NCBI GenBank assembly: GCA_947561395.2 | Contig: OX387185.1 | Coordinates: 43,782,602-43,846,601 of the forward strand | Length of the DNA: 64,000 nucleotides | Source: Buxus sempervirens | Lineage: Eukaryota > Streptophyta > Magnoliopsida > Buxales > Buxaceae | Reading direction: 5' to 3' | Shown here: positions 1-10,689 of the stretch, in pieces | Layout of the letters: every line of letters begins with the position of its first letter | Numbering within the stretch: the stretch's first letter is position 1 | Program-made: the position numbers and the translations under genes | The notes under the pieces: generated by a model | The model's input: only the letters and a program-made list of their open reading frames with translations | Told to the model about the DNA's origin: nothing | Database searches by the model: none

Positions 1-96
1 ATTAAAAAGTCAATTTTTTGACCCCCTCAGGGTTTGACTAAAAGTTTGACTTTTCATTTTTTGCCATTTTAGGGGTGCAAAAATCAGGTGTCTACA
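1..96 (-). repeat. 3' LTR of the Ogre-like element, terminal 96 bp only
   Basis: On minus the LTR starts TGTAGACACC at position 96. The segment matches 16534-16629 base for base over all 96 positions. The rest of this LTR lies outside the window. Confidence 0.95.
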
Positions 97-116
97 GCTG
101 CCCCTCTTTGCTGGAG
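97..116 (-). other. polypurine tract (plus-strand primer) of the Ogre-like element
   Basis: On minus the sequence directly before the 3' LTR reads AGCAAAGAGGGGCAGC and then TGTAGACACC. A purine-rich run abutting the LTR TG is the expected position of the PPT. The last few bases before the LTR (CAGC) are not pure purine. Confidence 0.8.
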
Positions 117-1346
117 TCACCTTAGGGGATGAACGGCAAAGAAGAAAAAGAACCTTATTTTTGCACCTTGCATTTCTGTCGACATGGTCGACGAGCTCAA
201 TTACTGAATTTGTTTTTAATGAAAGGGAAGTGTCAGATGTCTGGTATCACTTCCTGACTTTGGAATCCCTATACCCTCTTTCGGGTTTGAATAAGGGTGT
301 TCCTTAGTTTTCTGTTTTTGAAAAGGATAGAGTTAAATCTGAGCTCATCAGCCTGTTTCGGCGTTGATGCAAGGCACTTAACAATGTTCTTTTCTTTTTT
401 GTTTGTTCCTTTAAAGTTTTTAGTGACTTCAGTTTTTTTTTTTTTTTTTTTGAAATAATAGGTTATCAGGCCAAGGTTAGGGACTGGGAGTGAAGGTGGG
501 AGGACGGGAGGAAGCTTTCGCGCTGCTGTCCATCATCTCGGAGACCACACACCTATTCTAGCCTATACTATTTACAAAAGTGGGAAATCAAAATTTACAA
601 GAGAGGGCGAATTGGCCCATTATTGCTCTTCCTCGTTGCTTCTCCTTGCCAGGTTCTTTTTCTTGTCAAGGCATTAGAGCTTCTTTTCCCACTTATGAGT
701 ATCCACTGGGGATCTGGTGGGAATATGATCTGTCAAGATGACTCCCTGGGGATTATCGTGAGGTCTTCCTCTGCTTTTGAAGTTTTGTTGGAGGGTCTGA
801 GAATCTTGACGATCTTCTTTCTTCATAACTCCGCTGGGGATGAAAGGGAAGAAGCCTCTGCTGGGAAATGAAGGAACAAAGTATCCTCCTTGTGTTCATC
901 TTGCATCTTTCTCCCTTTTTTGAACCTGTGCAGGGAACAAAATGTCAGTGCTCGATCTGCTAGGGATATGCAAGGTTTGTCTCTTTTTAAGCCTTTCATT
1001 CATCACAATCAAAAGTGGCTATTGATTAAGGCAATGAACCCTTCTTCACGGGTTAGCAGCACAGCTTGTGGAAATTCCAAGAATAGTTAAGCAGAATAAT
1101 TACGGAAAAACCCAGATGTGGTAGTGTGTGTTTGTGCCTGCAATTATCTCAGAATTCAATCCTTAAACCAGACATAGATTAGAGTGCTTGGTATTTTTAG
1201 CCTTGTCATCATAGGCCTTTGTGAAGCGTTAACCTAAACACAGTCTGCCAGTCTGGGCCCTTCAGGTCTTTTGGCTGTCCTCACTCAGTGTACTGTCCAA
1301 CCTGTTCCTGTTTTTACTGTAGCTCCCTTCTAATCAAGGTAAGACC

Positions 1347-1387
<41 letters not shown>

Positions 1388-1699
1388 ACCACGACTGACC
1401 CTTTTTGCACATAGCGCCCTTTTTGGGTTTTCACCATGTCTGGTCCTTTTAGGGAGAATTCAATTCCGTCATTGCCAGAAAATGCAGATTTGACTGTTTT
1501 GCTCAAGATCATTCACTTTGGGATCCGAGAGGTCTTCAAGATAGGACGAAATGTAGGCTAGGCCGGGGTTTTGAAAGAAAGATAAGTGGCACAAGAAGGC
1601 TGTGATTTTATGGGTCTGTACAGTGCCTTTTTTATTGTTGGGGCTTACATCCTGGCTTATTTCTTTGGCGTGGGGTTCATATTTCCCATATTTTTCTTT

Positions 1700-1825
1700 T
1701 CTTCTTTTTCTTGATTTTCTTCGCAATTGCTCTTTTTTCTTGATTTTCTTCGCAATTGCTTTCTTTTCTTGATTTTCTTCGCAATTGCTTTCTTTTCTTG
1801 ATTTTCTTCGCAATTGTTTTTTTTT
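1700..1825. repeat. tandem repeat, about 30-bp unit, 4 copies
   Basis: The core TTGATTTTCTTCGCAATTG recurs four times at roughly 30-bp spacing, each copy followed by a T-rich linker (CTCTTTTTTC or CTTTCTTTTC). The array ends in a T run. It lies in the 3' UTR of the Ogre-like element. Confidence 0.85.
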
Positions 1826-2007
1826 TTTTTGTGGGGGCCAGGAATGCCCTTTTTGGTGTGAAGGAACACCTGTACTAGGTTCAAAAAAAGAAATTGTTAG
1901 GCTCAAAAGTGTCTAACTAGGAGAAACTTTTTAGGGTACTTGAAAGAATTTACAGGTTTGGGGGAGAGTCAAAGATGGCCTCTCTTCATTTCCCAATTGG
2001 AATGATC

Positions 2008-5000
2008 TCAAGGATAATACAGTTTGACTGCATCTGCATTTATTGGTTCAGGAAAAATAGTTCCGTCCATCTCTTGTAGGATTAGTGCTCCTCTGGACAG
2101 AACTTTGTGTACTATGAACGGTCCTTCATAATTTGGCTTGAATTTCCCTCTATTGTCTTCTTGGTGGGGGAATATCTTCTTCATAACAATGTTTCCCACC
2201 TTGAAGTGTCGTGGTATCATTTTCTTGTTATAAGCTCGTGCTATTCTTTGCTGATAGAGTTGTCCATGGCACAAAGCCTTAATCCTTTTCTCATCAAGCA
2301 ACTGCAACTGGTCAAACCTTGATTCTTCCCATTCAATGTCATCAACTTCTGCTTCCTTCAGGATTCTGAGCGAAGGGATCTGCACTTCCACGGGAAGGAC
2401 TGCCTCCATTCCATATACAAGAGAGAAAGGAGTTGCTCCGGTTGAGACCCTGATTGAGGTTCGGTATGCATGCAAAGCGTATGGCAACTTCTCATGCCAG
2501 TCTCTGTAGGTGACTACCATCTTTTCCAATATCCTCTTAAGATTTTTGTTGGCAGCCTCTACTGCTCCATTCATCTTGGGCCGATATGCTGTAGAGTTTA
2601 AATGCCTGATCTTCAAATCTTCGCACATCTTGTCCATGTCCTTATTGTTCAAATTCTTGGCATTGTCTGTGATCAGTGCTTCAGGCACACCGTAGCGACA
2701 AACAATATTATTTCTGATGAATTTCAGCACATGGGACCCCTTGACTTCTGCAAAGGACACGGCCTCTACCCACTTAGTAAAATAGTCTATTGCAACCAAG
2801 ATGAATCGATGCCCATTTGATGCCTTCGGGTGTATTTCTCCAATCATATCAATTCCCCAGATGGCGAAGGGCCAAGGAGAAGTCATTGAGTACAAAGTGT
2901 TGGGCGGTGCATGAATATTGTCAGCATAAACTTGGCATAACTGGCACTTCCTTACATGGATATGGCAATCATGTTCCATAGTCAACCAGTAATAACCCAT
3001 TCTCAATATTTTCCTGGCTAGCATGTGCCCATTCATATGTGCGCCACACTGTCCCCCATGAATTTCATCAACCAGTTGTTGTGCCTCTTCCTCTGTTACA
3101 CATAGCAGCAGTAAATCATTATAGGACTTTTTGTATAGCTTGTCTCCACTAAGGAAGAACTGTCCTGCCAGTTTCTGAATCGTGCGTTTTTCAGATGCTG
3201 TAGCATTCTCTGGCAAAGTCCTGCTTCTCAGGTACCTCATTATGTCTGTATACCAGGGTTCCCCTTTTGGTTTGCTCTTCTCAACACTAAAACAGTAGAC
3301 AGGAGAATGCCGCACCTCTATCTCCAATGGTTGTACCCAAGTATCGCCAGTGATGGTTACCATAGATGCTAGTGTTGCCAAGGCATCTGCAAACTGATTC
3401 CTGTCTCGTGGCATATAATCAAATGTCACGTTTTTGAACTGTCCTTCCAATTCCTTAATCAGTTCCTGATATGGCACCAATTTTGGATCCCTAGTCCGCC
3501 AATCCCCCATCACTTGGTAGATGATTAGACAGGAATCACCATAAACTTTTAACTCTTGAATATTCATTTCGATTGCGGCTCGCAAGCCTAACACACATGC
3601 TTCGTATTCTGCCATGTTGTTAGTGCAATCGAACAAGAGTTTTGCTGCTATTGGATGATGGACTCCTTCTGGGGAAATGATTACTGCTCCAATTCCTTTC
3701 CCATTGATGTTGACGGCCCCATCGAAGAACATTTGCCATCCGGTTTCCTTTTCTACTAATTCAGCACACATAATTTCATCATCCGGCAACCCGGTGAGAA
3801 GCGGTTGATAGTCAGGCACAGGGTGTTCTGCCAAGTGATCTGCCACTGCCTGTCCCTTTATTGCCTTTCTCGTGGTGTAGACAATATCATACTGAGATAA
3901 GATAACCTGCCACTTGGCTATCCTTCCAGTGGAGATAGGCTTTTCAAAAATGTACTTTAAGGGATCTGTATTTGAGATCAAAAAGACAGTATGACTGAGC
4001 AGATAATGCAGGAGCTTCTGAGCCGCCCATACCAATGCACCACAGGTCTTCTCAAGCAATGTGTATCTTACTTCATAATTGGTAAATTTCTTGCTCAGAT
4101 AATAAATTGCTTGTTCCTTTTTTCCTGTATCATCATGCTGCCCTAGGACACATCCAGCTGCCGTTTCTGTGACCGACAAGTACATGATTAGCGGTCGTCC
4201 TGGTACAGGGGGAACCAAAGTTGGCGGACTCATCAAATAGGCCTTGATTTTATCAAATGCTTCTTGGCAATCCTCGTTCCAGACCACTGGGTTATCCTTT
4301 TTTAGCAATTTGAATATTGGCTCGCATACGGGAGTCATCTGTGCTATGAACCGACTGATGTACTGTAATCTGCCAAGGAAACCCCTCACTTCTTTTTCTG
4401 TGGACGGGGGAGGCATCTCCAAAATTGCCTTTACTTTGACAGGATCCACCTCAATTCCTCGTTTCCCAACGATGAATCCAAGTAGCTTCCCTGAGGTAAC
4501 GCCGAATACACACTTATTCGGGTTCAGCCTGAGCTTGCATTCCCTGAGCCTGTTAAACACTCTTCCAAGGTTCACCAAATGATTTTCCTCTTCTTTTGAC
4601 TTTGCAATCATGTCATCCACGTATACTTCCATCTCTTTGTGTATCAGATCATGGAAGAGCAAAGTCATTGCCCTTTGGTATGTAGCGCCTGCATTCTTCA
4701 AGCCAAAAGGCATCACCTTGTAGCAGTATGTGCCCCAGTGTGTAATAAATGAAGTCTTCTCCATGTCTTCAGGTGCCATTCGTATCTGATTATACCCAGA
4801 GAATCCATCCATGAAGGAGAACATGGAATGAGTTGCAGTATTATCAACCAGTATATCAATGTGTGGCAGCGGGAAGTCATCTTTCGGGCTTGCCTTATTC
4901 AGATCCCTGTAATCAACGCACATTCTGACCCTTCCATCCTTCTTGGGGACTGGCACAATGTTTGCTAACCACTCTGGGTAATCTGTAACTTTCAAGAACC

Positions 5001-8000
5001 CAGCTTTTAACTGCTTGGCAATTTCCTCTTTGATCTTCAGGGCCCATTCCGGTTTCATGCGTCTGAGTTTTTGCTTCACTGGTGTGGCCTCAGACTTTAT
5101 AGGTAACCTGTGCACAACTAAATCCATGTCTAATCCAGGCATATCCTCATATGACCATGCAAACACATCAATGTAGGATTTTAGAAAATCAGTTATCTGT
5201 GTTTTCTGTGATTGAGACAGCTTTTTACCAACTTGGAGAATCTTTGGTTGTGCTGCTTCACCTATGTTGATAGGTTCAGTTTCCTCAATGTTAGCCTGGA
5301 GACCCTTTTCATGTCTGTCCAAGGCAAATTGGATTTCAGGTGGGGTCTCCCATGATTCATCATTATCCTCAAGTTCAAAAGAATCATTGGGGATAATTTT
5401 TGAATCATCGGGTTGTGATGAATAAGTGTTGCTATTTGATTCATACTCGACACTTTGGATTTCTTTTTGTTCTTTTTGTTTTGGTTTGATTTTGGCAGCC
5501 TGATTATCTATCTCGTGCTCCGAATTTTTCGGGTGTGCGTCGAGATTGATATTAAGGTTGCGATGTTGGGTTTGCTTATTTGTAGAATTATTCACAGAAG
5601 CAGAAAAATAATCAAAAGACTTCACGCATTTATTAAAAAGTGCAGCAATATCTACAGGAGGAATTTCAGAAGTGGAAGAAACTCCCTGTGGTAGTTCGGC
5701 TTTGCAAGTGGCAAGTGGCGTCGAACTCCAGTTCTGCAATGCGTGCTTGTCTTTGATTACGGCGGTCACCGCATTCACCTTCCTAGTCTGTATCATGCTG
5801 ATGCTGCTGTCAGAGGAGATGCAGATGGGGTCATCAACTGTACCCTTTTTTGGTTGATCCTGACTCGAATCTTCGGACGATATACTGATCCATACCCCAC
5901 GGCGGATGACAGTCCCTGGTACTCGAACAATGACTTTGTTGGGTGGTTCCACCTTAGGCAGTGCCTTGGTTACAGATTTTCCTGATGATTCATCCCTCTT
6001 GCTGGAAGAATGTTCATCAGGGGCCCAGTTACCATAGGTTTCATGATAAGCCAGCTCAGTGGGCAGTCCCAGTACTTGGGGCATGTTCTGGAACATCTGA
6101 CCCAAACCATCCTTGGTACTTGGGTGTACAATGCAGATAGGAGGTGGGGGAGACCTTTGCCTTGGAGTGGGTTCTCCTGAACTATCCTGGCTTTCCATCA
6201 TGTAAATGTAGTGAGCTGGTTCTTCTTCTTCAGCCTCAGCTGGTGGTGCCTCAACATCATCTGATGGGTAGGCAAATGCTTCTTCTGGGATAGCTGGTTT
6301 TTCAGTGTCAACTGATTGCCAAGAGAATAGAGCAGACAGTTCTCCCATTAGCCCACTGAGAGCCTCTGAGTTCTCTTCCGTAACTGTCTCCTGAGGCAAG
6401 GGAGGTTCATCCCATAACCTTTGCAGATAATCGGCTTCCGCTTGCTCAACTGGATCATTGAACTCATCTCCCCATCCCTGGGGGACTATGTTCTGAATGG
6501 CTTGTGCAGCTTCTTTCTCCATATTGGCAAAGTGATGGTATAGCTGGCCCTGTACACAGATGGGCCAGTGTGGGTCTCTTCCTTCTACTCGTGCCCTCTT
6601 CCGTTCAGCTTTCCTGCCAAATAGCCTGGCATAATCTTCAGGTTCAGGAATAAATCCCAATCCAAAGCCCACAGATTTGTCACATGGCTGGATTGCAGAC
6701 TTGATGCCTTGCTTATACTTGCCCAATCCTTCTCCTACTCGGAGGCCCCAGTCGGCGCATTCAGCGGCACCGAACATGCTCTTCCTTTTCCTTCTGCAGG
6801 ACAAGTCTGATTGCAGGGGGGTAGGGATGCTGTTTATCTGTACCATTTCAATGGCTTGGAAGTTCAGGGAAGTAGGCATCTCATAATCAACCACAGGTAC
6901 CCCTCCTTGTTCAAATTCTCTGTGATTTTCTGCATGCACCGTGATCAATTGATTTCCCGAGATAAATCGGATCATTCGATGTAAGGTGGACGGGACTGCC
7001 CCCGCTTGATGTAGCCAAGGTCTTCCAATCAGCAAATTAAAAGAGGCATTGATGTCCATCAACTCAAAGGTGATGAAGAAGGCCCTTTCAGCAATTGTAA
7101 TTTCCAGAGTAACTTCTCCAAGGGAATCCTTCTTGGCATTGTCAAACCCACGGACATTATTGGAGCTGGGTTTGATCAAATCAGCGTTCAGCTGCAGACT
7201 GTGGAAGGTCCTGACTGGGCAGATGTTCAGAGCTGACCCGTTATCGATCATGACCCGTCTTACCATCAAGTCGAAGCACCTTACTGTGATAAACAGAGGT
7301 TCTGTATGATTGTATCCTTCAGGTGGCAAGTCTGCTGAGGAGAAGGATATTGCTTCTGGCGTAGCAATTATAGACATTACTGTCTCTAGCTGCTCAGGGC
7401 TGATGTCGTCAGGCACATGAGTATCACCCAGTATTCTCATAAGCACGTCCTTATGTTTGTCTGAATCCAATAAGAGACGCATAATGGATATCTGGGCTGG
7501 TGTCTTATTCAACTGCTGCACTAGATCATACTCCGGAGTGAAGGCACTATAGTGGAGTTTTTCAATCTCTTCTTCTGGGGCCTTTCCTTTTTTCTTGTGG
7601 GTCTGTGGCAATTCAGCAGCCACATCCTTCCCTTTTTCTTTCCTTGTTCTTTCTTCACTAGTTTCTCCCTCTGGTGCAGGTGGAGGGTTAGGGTTGATAT
7701 ATCGACCGGAACGGGTGATCCGATCGATTTCTCTTTCAGTGGAAGTGATGGTGGAATCATGGTACATAGGTAGGAATTGGTAAGGTGGAGGCACAGCGGA
7801 GTAGGTTGGGTCAAGGTAAAGGTGGTGTAAGTGAAGGATGGGTGGTTCCAGTAGGAAGTCCACAGGTTCATTGAACGGGTTCATCATGTCAAAGATGTTC
7901 AATGGGGGTGAGTTTGGGACGGGTGGAGGATAGAAAGGTTCTGGTTCAGGAAAGTTGAAGTGCACCAGAGGGAATCCCATGAAGGTTTCTTCCTCCTCCT

Positions 8001-9702
8001 CTTCATTGATGACATGTATCTGTTGATAGATTGCCCCTTCATGGAGATGAATCCTAACAACTTGCCCCGGTCGTCCGATCAATAAGGACGGGTCAACCTG
8101 TAGTTCATTGCCTTGATCATTAATGATCTGATGTACTGTTCCGCTGCCAGAAGCCTTAGAGTGGTCTGGGAGAGGATTGGTAGTTGTGCCAGTAGGTGGA
8201 GTAGGTGCTGCTGGTGCTGGGGGTTCTACAGAGATCTTCTTGCTGTCTATCAGATCCTGTATGTCATGCCTCAAATCCCAGCATCGATTAGTGGAATGCC
8301 CGGGAGCTCCAGAATGGTATTCACACCTTTCTGCTGTATTATAGCTTCGTGAATTTACCATTCGAGGATTTGGAGGCTTGATCTGTAAGTACCCCTTCTT
8401 CAGCAGTGTGGCCAACAATTCGGCAGGTGCATAAGGCAGCGGGGTAAAAACCCTCTTCATTCTTGCCTCTGTCTCTTCTCTAGTTCTTCTCATGGGTTGC
8501 CCCTGGCCTTCAGGCCTCTGAGAAATGTGGTAAGGCTGCGTTGGCTGGACATAATTAACTGCCTGGGTCTCCTGCCTTCTGGGCTCCTGCCCCGGGTTTC
8601 TACTACTCTGTCCTGCTGCTGCCCTTCTCTGTGTAGGACCTTGGCCACTGCCATCTATCTTGCCAGCCCTTACAGCATCTTCAATCCTGTCTGCTGTCAG
8701 AATCAGGTCATTGAAGTTAGAAGTACTCTGCCCCAGTAGCAAGGAAAAGAATGGCTGTCCAAGTGATGCAATGAACAAGGAGGTCATCTCCTGTTCCAGT
8801 AGTGGGGGTTGAACTAGTGTGGCCAATTCTTTCCAACGTTTGGCATATTCCCTAACTGATTCCTGATTCTTCTTTGTCAGCCTCTGCAGCTCTGCCCTGG
8901 TTTGTACAATTTGACTGTTCAAACGGTACTGCTGGATGAATGCTGCTGCTAAATCATTCCAAGCCTTGATCTTGGTTTTGTCCAGACTCAAAAACCAAGT
9001 ATATGCTGCCCCTGTCAGCGATCTCTGAAAGAACTGTATCATAATTTTTTCATCTTTGGCATATTGACACATATCTCCAGAGTATGACCTTAGGTGGTTT
9101 AACGGGCATCCGGTGCCATCAAACTGATGCAAGTCAGGGCATTTAAATTTCGGTGGAAGTTGAACATCGGAGAAGAAGCAGAGGCTGTCTAAAGTAGCCT
9201 CCATGGGGACCGCACTGGGTCGTAGGCTTTTCAGCTCTTCACGCAAAGCATCTACCTCTGACTTAGTGGCTGCCATTTTTTCATCAAACTGGGCCTGCTG
9301 TGTTCTATACCAATCTTCCTCTTCTTGCCCCAGTTGGGCAGGCGCAATAATCTGTGGAAGAGGCACGGCTTGAGGAGGTGGAGGTGGTACCAACGGAGCT
9401 GGGTACGCAGGGTATGGTGGTGGAGCATCCATCTGCGGTGGAACAATTGGCTGCTGCAGAGTCACTGGTGCAGCAGGGGGAGCCATCCTGAGTTCTCTCA
9501 ATTCTGCCATTAACTCTTGAATAATAGTCCCCATACTGTCTATCCTCTGTTGCAGATCAGTCACTGTCTGTGCCTGGCTGGACTCTGCCTGGTCCTGTCC
9601 TGACGGTGTCTGTTCCCTTGATTGTTCCATTTCAAGTCTCTTCCTGGATCTTAACAGGTACGGGCTTCGGAAAGCAATTTTGGTACCTGCTTGAAACAAC
9701 AA
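2008..9702 (-). CDS. gag-pro-RT-RH-aRH-INT polyprotein of the Ogre-like element (2564 aa)
   Basis: This single open frame encodes all retrotransposition enzymes. Approximate residues: capsid-type gag about 190-300; a cysteine/histidine zinc-finger-like segment (CEYHSGAPGHSTNRC) about 458; aspartic protease with MIDNGS about 818; a G-patch-like stretch (GEGLGKYKQGI) about 990; reverse transcriptase from about 1535 with YVDD at about 1690; RNase H about 1835; a second archaeal-type RNase H starting WQMFFDGAVN about 1987; integrase zinc finger (HGGQCGAH, CQLCQ) about 2214-2260; integrase core with D in WGIDMIG (about 2280), D in ITDNAKN (about 2347) and E in GAVEAANK (about 2375). All catalytic acids I looked for are present and there is no stop or frameshift. 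Residues about 1030-1500 are low-complexity linker. In pea Ogre an intron separates pro and RT; here the frame runs straight through. Met25 (MEQSREQ) is an alternative start. Confidence 0.95.
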   Translation of the reverse strand: MLFQAGTKIAFRSPYLLRSRKRLEMEQSREQTPSGQDQAESSQAQTVTDLQQRIDSMGTIIQELMAELRELRMAPPAAPVTLQQPIVPPQMDAPPPYPAYPAPLVPPPPPQAVPLPQIIAPAQLGQEEEDWYRTQQAQFDEKMAATKSEVDALREELKSLRPSAVPMEATLDSLCFFSDVQLPPKFKCPDLHQFDGTGCPLNHLRSYSGDMCQYAKDEKIMIQFFQRSLTGAAYTWFLSLDKTKIKAWNDLAAAFIQQYRLNSQIVQTRAELQRLTKKNQESVREYAKRWKELATLVQPPLLEQEMTSLFIASLGQPFFSLLLGQSTSNFNDLILTADRIEDAVRAGKIDGSGQGPTQRRAAAGQSSRNPGQEPRRQETQAVNYVQPTQPYHISQRPEGQGQPMRRTREETEARMKRVFTPLPYAPAELLATLLKKGYLQIKPPNPRMVNSRSYNTAERCEYHSGAPGHSTNRCWDLRHDIQDLIDSKKISVEPPAPAAPTPPTGTTTNPLPDHSKASGSGTVHQIINDQGNELQVDPSLLIGRPGQVVRIHLHEGAIYQQIHVINEEEEEETFMGFPLVHFNFPEPEPFYPPPVPNSPPLNIFDMMNPFNEPVDFLLEPPILHLHHLYLDPTYSAVPPPYQFLPMYHDSTITSTEREIDRITRSGRYINPNPPPAPEGETSEERTRKEKGKDVAAELPQTHKKKGKAPEEEIEKLHYSAFTPEYDLVQQLNKTPAQISIMRLLLDSDKHKDVLMRILGDTHVPDDISPEQLETVMSIIATPEAISFSSADLPPEGYNHTEPLFITVRCFDLMVRRVMIDNGSALNICPVRTFHSLQLNADLIKPSSNNVRGFDNAKKDSLGEVTLEITIAERAFFITFELMDINASFNLLIGRPWLHQAGAVPSTLHRMIRFISGNQLITVHAENHREFEQGGVPVVDYEMPTSLNFQAIEMVQINSIPTPLQSDLSCRRKRKSMFGAAECADWGLRVGEGLGKYKQGIKSAIQPCDKSVGFGLGFIPEPEDYARLFGRKAERKRARVEGRDPHWPICVQGQLYHHFANMEKEAAQAIQNIVPQGWGDEFNDPVEQAEADYLQRLWDEPPLPQETVTEENSEALSGLMGELSALFSWQSVDTEKPAIPEEAFAYPSDDVEAPPAEAEEEEPAHYIYMMESQDSSGEPTPRQRSPPPPICIVHPSTKDGLGQMFQNMPQVLGLPTELAYHETYGNWAPDEHSSSKRDESSGKSVTKALPKVEPPNKVIVRVPGTVIRRGVWISISSEDSSQDQPKKGTVDDPICISSDSSISMIQTRKVNAVTAVIKDKHALQNWSSTPLATCKAELPQGVSSTSEIPPVDIAALFNKCVKSFDYFSASVNNSTNKQTQHRNLNINLDAHPKNSEHEIDNQAAKIKPKQKEQKEIQSVEYESNSNTYSSQPDDSKIIPNDSFELEDNDESWETPPEIQFALDRHEKGLQANIEETEPINIGEAAQPKILQVGKKLSQSQKTQITDFLKSYIDVFAWSYEDMPGLDMDLVVHRLPIKSEATPVKQKLRRMKPEWALKIKEEIAKQLKAGFLKVTDYPEWLANIVPVPKKDGRVRMCVDYRDLNKASPKDDFPLPHIDILVDNTATHSMFSFMDGFSGYNQIRMAPEDMEKTSFITHWGTYCYKVMPFGLKNAGATYQRAMTLLFHDLIHKEMEVYVDDMIAKSKEEENHLVNLGRVFNRLRECKLRLNPNKCVFGVTSGKLLGFIVGKRGIEVDPVKVKAILEMPPPSTEKEVRGFLGRLQYISRFIAQMTPVCEPIFKLLKKDNPVVWNEDCQEAFDKIKAYLMSPPTLVPPVPGRPLIMYLSVTETAAGCVLGQHDDTGKKEQAIYYLSKKFTNYEVRYTLLEKTCGALVWAAQKLLHYLLSHTVFLISNTDPLKYIFEKPISTGRIAKWQVILSQYDIVYTTRKAIKGQAVADHLAEHPVPDYQPLLTGLPDDEIMCAELVEKETGWQMFFDGAVNINGKGIGAVIISPEGVHHPIAAKLLFDCTNNMAEYEACVLGLRAAIEMNIQELKVYGDSCLIIYQVMGDWRTRDPKLVPYQELIKELEGQFKNVTFDYMPRDRNQFADALATLASMVTITGDTWVQPLEIEVRHSPVYCFSVEKSKPKGEPWYTDIMRYLRSRTLPENATASEKRTIQKLAGQFFLSGDKLYKKSYNDLLLLCVTEEEAQQLVDEIHGGQCGAHMNGHMLARKILRMGYYWLTMEHDCHIHVRKCQLCQVYADNIHAPPNTLYSMTSPWPFAIWGIDMIGEIHPKASNGHRFILVAIDYFTKWVEAVSFAEVKGSHVLKFIRNNIVCRYGVPEALITDNAKNLNNKDMDKMCEDLKIRHLNSTAYRPKMNGAVEAANKNLKRILEKMVVTYRDWHEKLPYALHAYRTSIRVSTGATPFSLVYGMEAVLPVEVQIPSLRILKEAEVDDIEWEESRFDQLQLLDEKRIKALCHGQLYQQRIARAYNKKMIPRHFKVGNIVMKKIFPHQEDNRGKFKPNYEGPFIVHKVLSRGALILQEMDGTIFPEPINADAVKLYYP

Positions 9703-9774
9703 TTAATTAGTGCAATTTTTACATGATTTATGCAATCAAATTATCAATTTAATGATTACAGATCTATTTTAACT

Positions 9775-10095
9775 ATCTTAAGATAGTTGGGAAAGAGAAC
9801 CCAAATGAATTTAAGGATTGATTTGTTTGAGTTATTTTGAGAATGATTGGGAATCTAGAACTTGATCTATTTTAACCAACTGGTCGGGAGAGAGAACCCG
9901 GTTTAGATTGGTCTGTTTTAGCCAAACGGCTGGGGAAGGGAACCCTAGACTGATCTATTTTAACCAAATGGTTGGGAGAGAGAACCCGGTTTAGACTGGT
10001 CTGTTTTAGCCAAACGGCTGGGAAAGGGAACCCTAAACTGATCTGTTTTAACCAAATGGTTGGGAGAGAGAACCCAAATTTAAAAGGTTGGTTTG
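9775..10095. repeat. tandem repeat, about 88-bp unit built of two related half-units
   Basis: TGATCTATTTTAACC / TGATCTGTTTTAACC recur at 9951 and 10039, giving a period of 88 bp. Each unit contains two diverged halves, one with GGTTGGGAGAGAGAACCC and one with GGCTGGGAAAGGGAACCC. Confidence 0.85.
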
Positions 10096-10189
10096 AGCTC
10101 AGTATCACGAGGTTGGACTATGTTAAGTCTCCGCAGGGGATGAGCTAAACAGCAACATCCAGGTGTACCTTAACCAATTTTCAGTTTAA

Positions 10190-10640
10190 TCTCTGATGGT
10201 TTCAGCACCTGACTTCGGCTAGTAGTTCCCGGGCGTGTCTTAGCTAGTCGTTGGTTTAATCACCATTGACTTTGACGCCTCACAACGGGGAAGGCTATGC
10301 CAGGACGATCCTCTGCCAATTTTCTGGTTTAAACACCAGTGGCTTCAGTGCCCTAAGAGTTCGGCTAGGGATACCCGAGCGTACCTTAGTCGTTAGCTTA
10401 GTTGCTTGACCTTGGTGCCACACAACGGGGTATGCTATGCCAGGACGATCCTCCGCCAATTTTCTGGTTTAAACACCAGTGGCTTCAGTGCCCCAATAGT
10501 TCGGCTAGGGATACCCGAGCGTACCTTTGTCGTTAGCTTAGTTGCTTGACCTTGGTGCCACACAACGGGGTATGCTATGCCAGGACGATCCTCCGCCAAT
10601 TTTCTGATTTAAACACCAGTGGCTTCAGTGCCCCATAGGC
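10190..10640. repeat. tandem repeat, about 140-bp unit, about 3 copies
   Basis: TCGGCTAGGGATACCCGAGC occurs at 10361 and again at 10501, a period of 140 bp. A third, more diverged copy precedes them from about 10215, and a partial copy follows to about 10640. Confidence 0.85.
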
Positions 10641-10689
10641 TGACCGTGTGATCTTTTAAATCAGACGGGTGTGATCTGAGCTCAAGGGA

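Larger units (their letters stand above)
97..2007 (-). other. 3' untranslated region of the Ogre-like element
   Basis: This is about 1.9 kb between the gag-pol stop and the 3' LTR. It holds an uninterrupted T run at 1349-1386 (an A run on the element's own strand), a second shorter T run near 431-451, and a tandem array of about 30-bp units at about 1700-1820. Short lysine-rich reading frames here come from the A-rich repeats and are not supported as genes. Long, repeat-bearing 3' UTRs are known from Ogre elements. Confidence 0.75.

Noticed and set aside
1330..1906. Lysine-rich reading frames on minus
   Set aside because: They are translations of the A run and the 30-bp repeats in the 3' UTR of the Ogre-like element.
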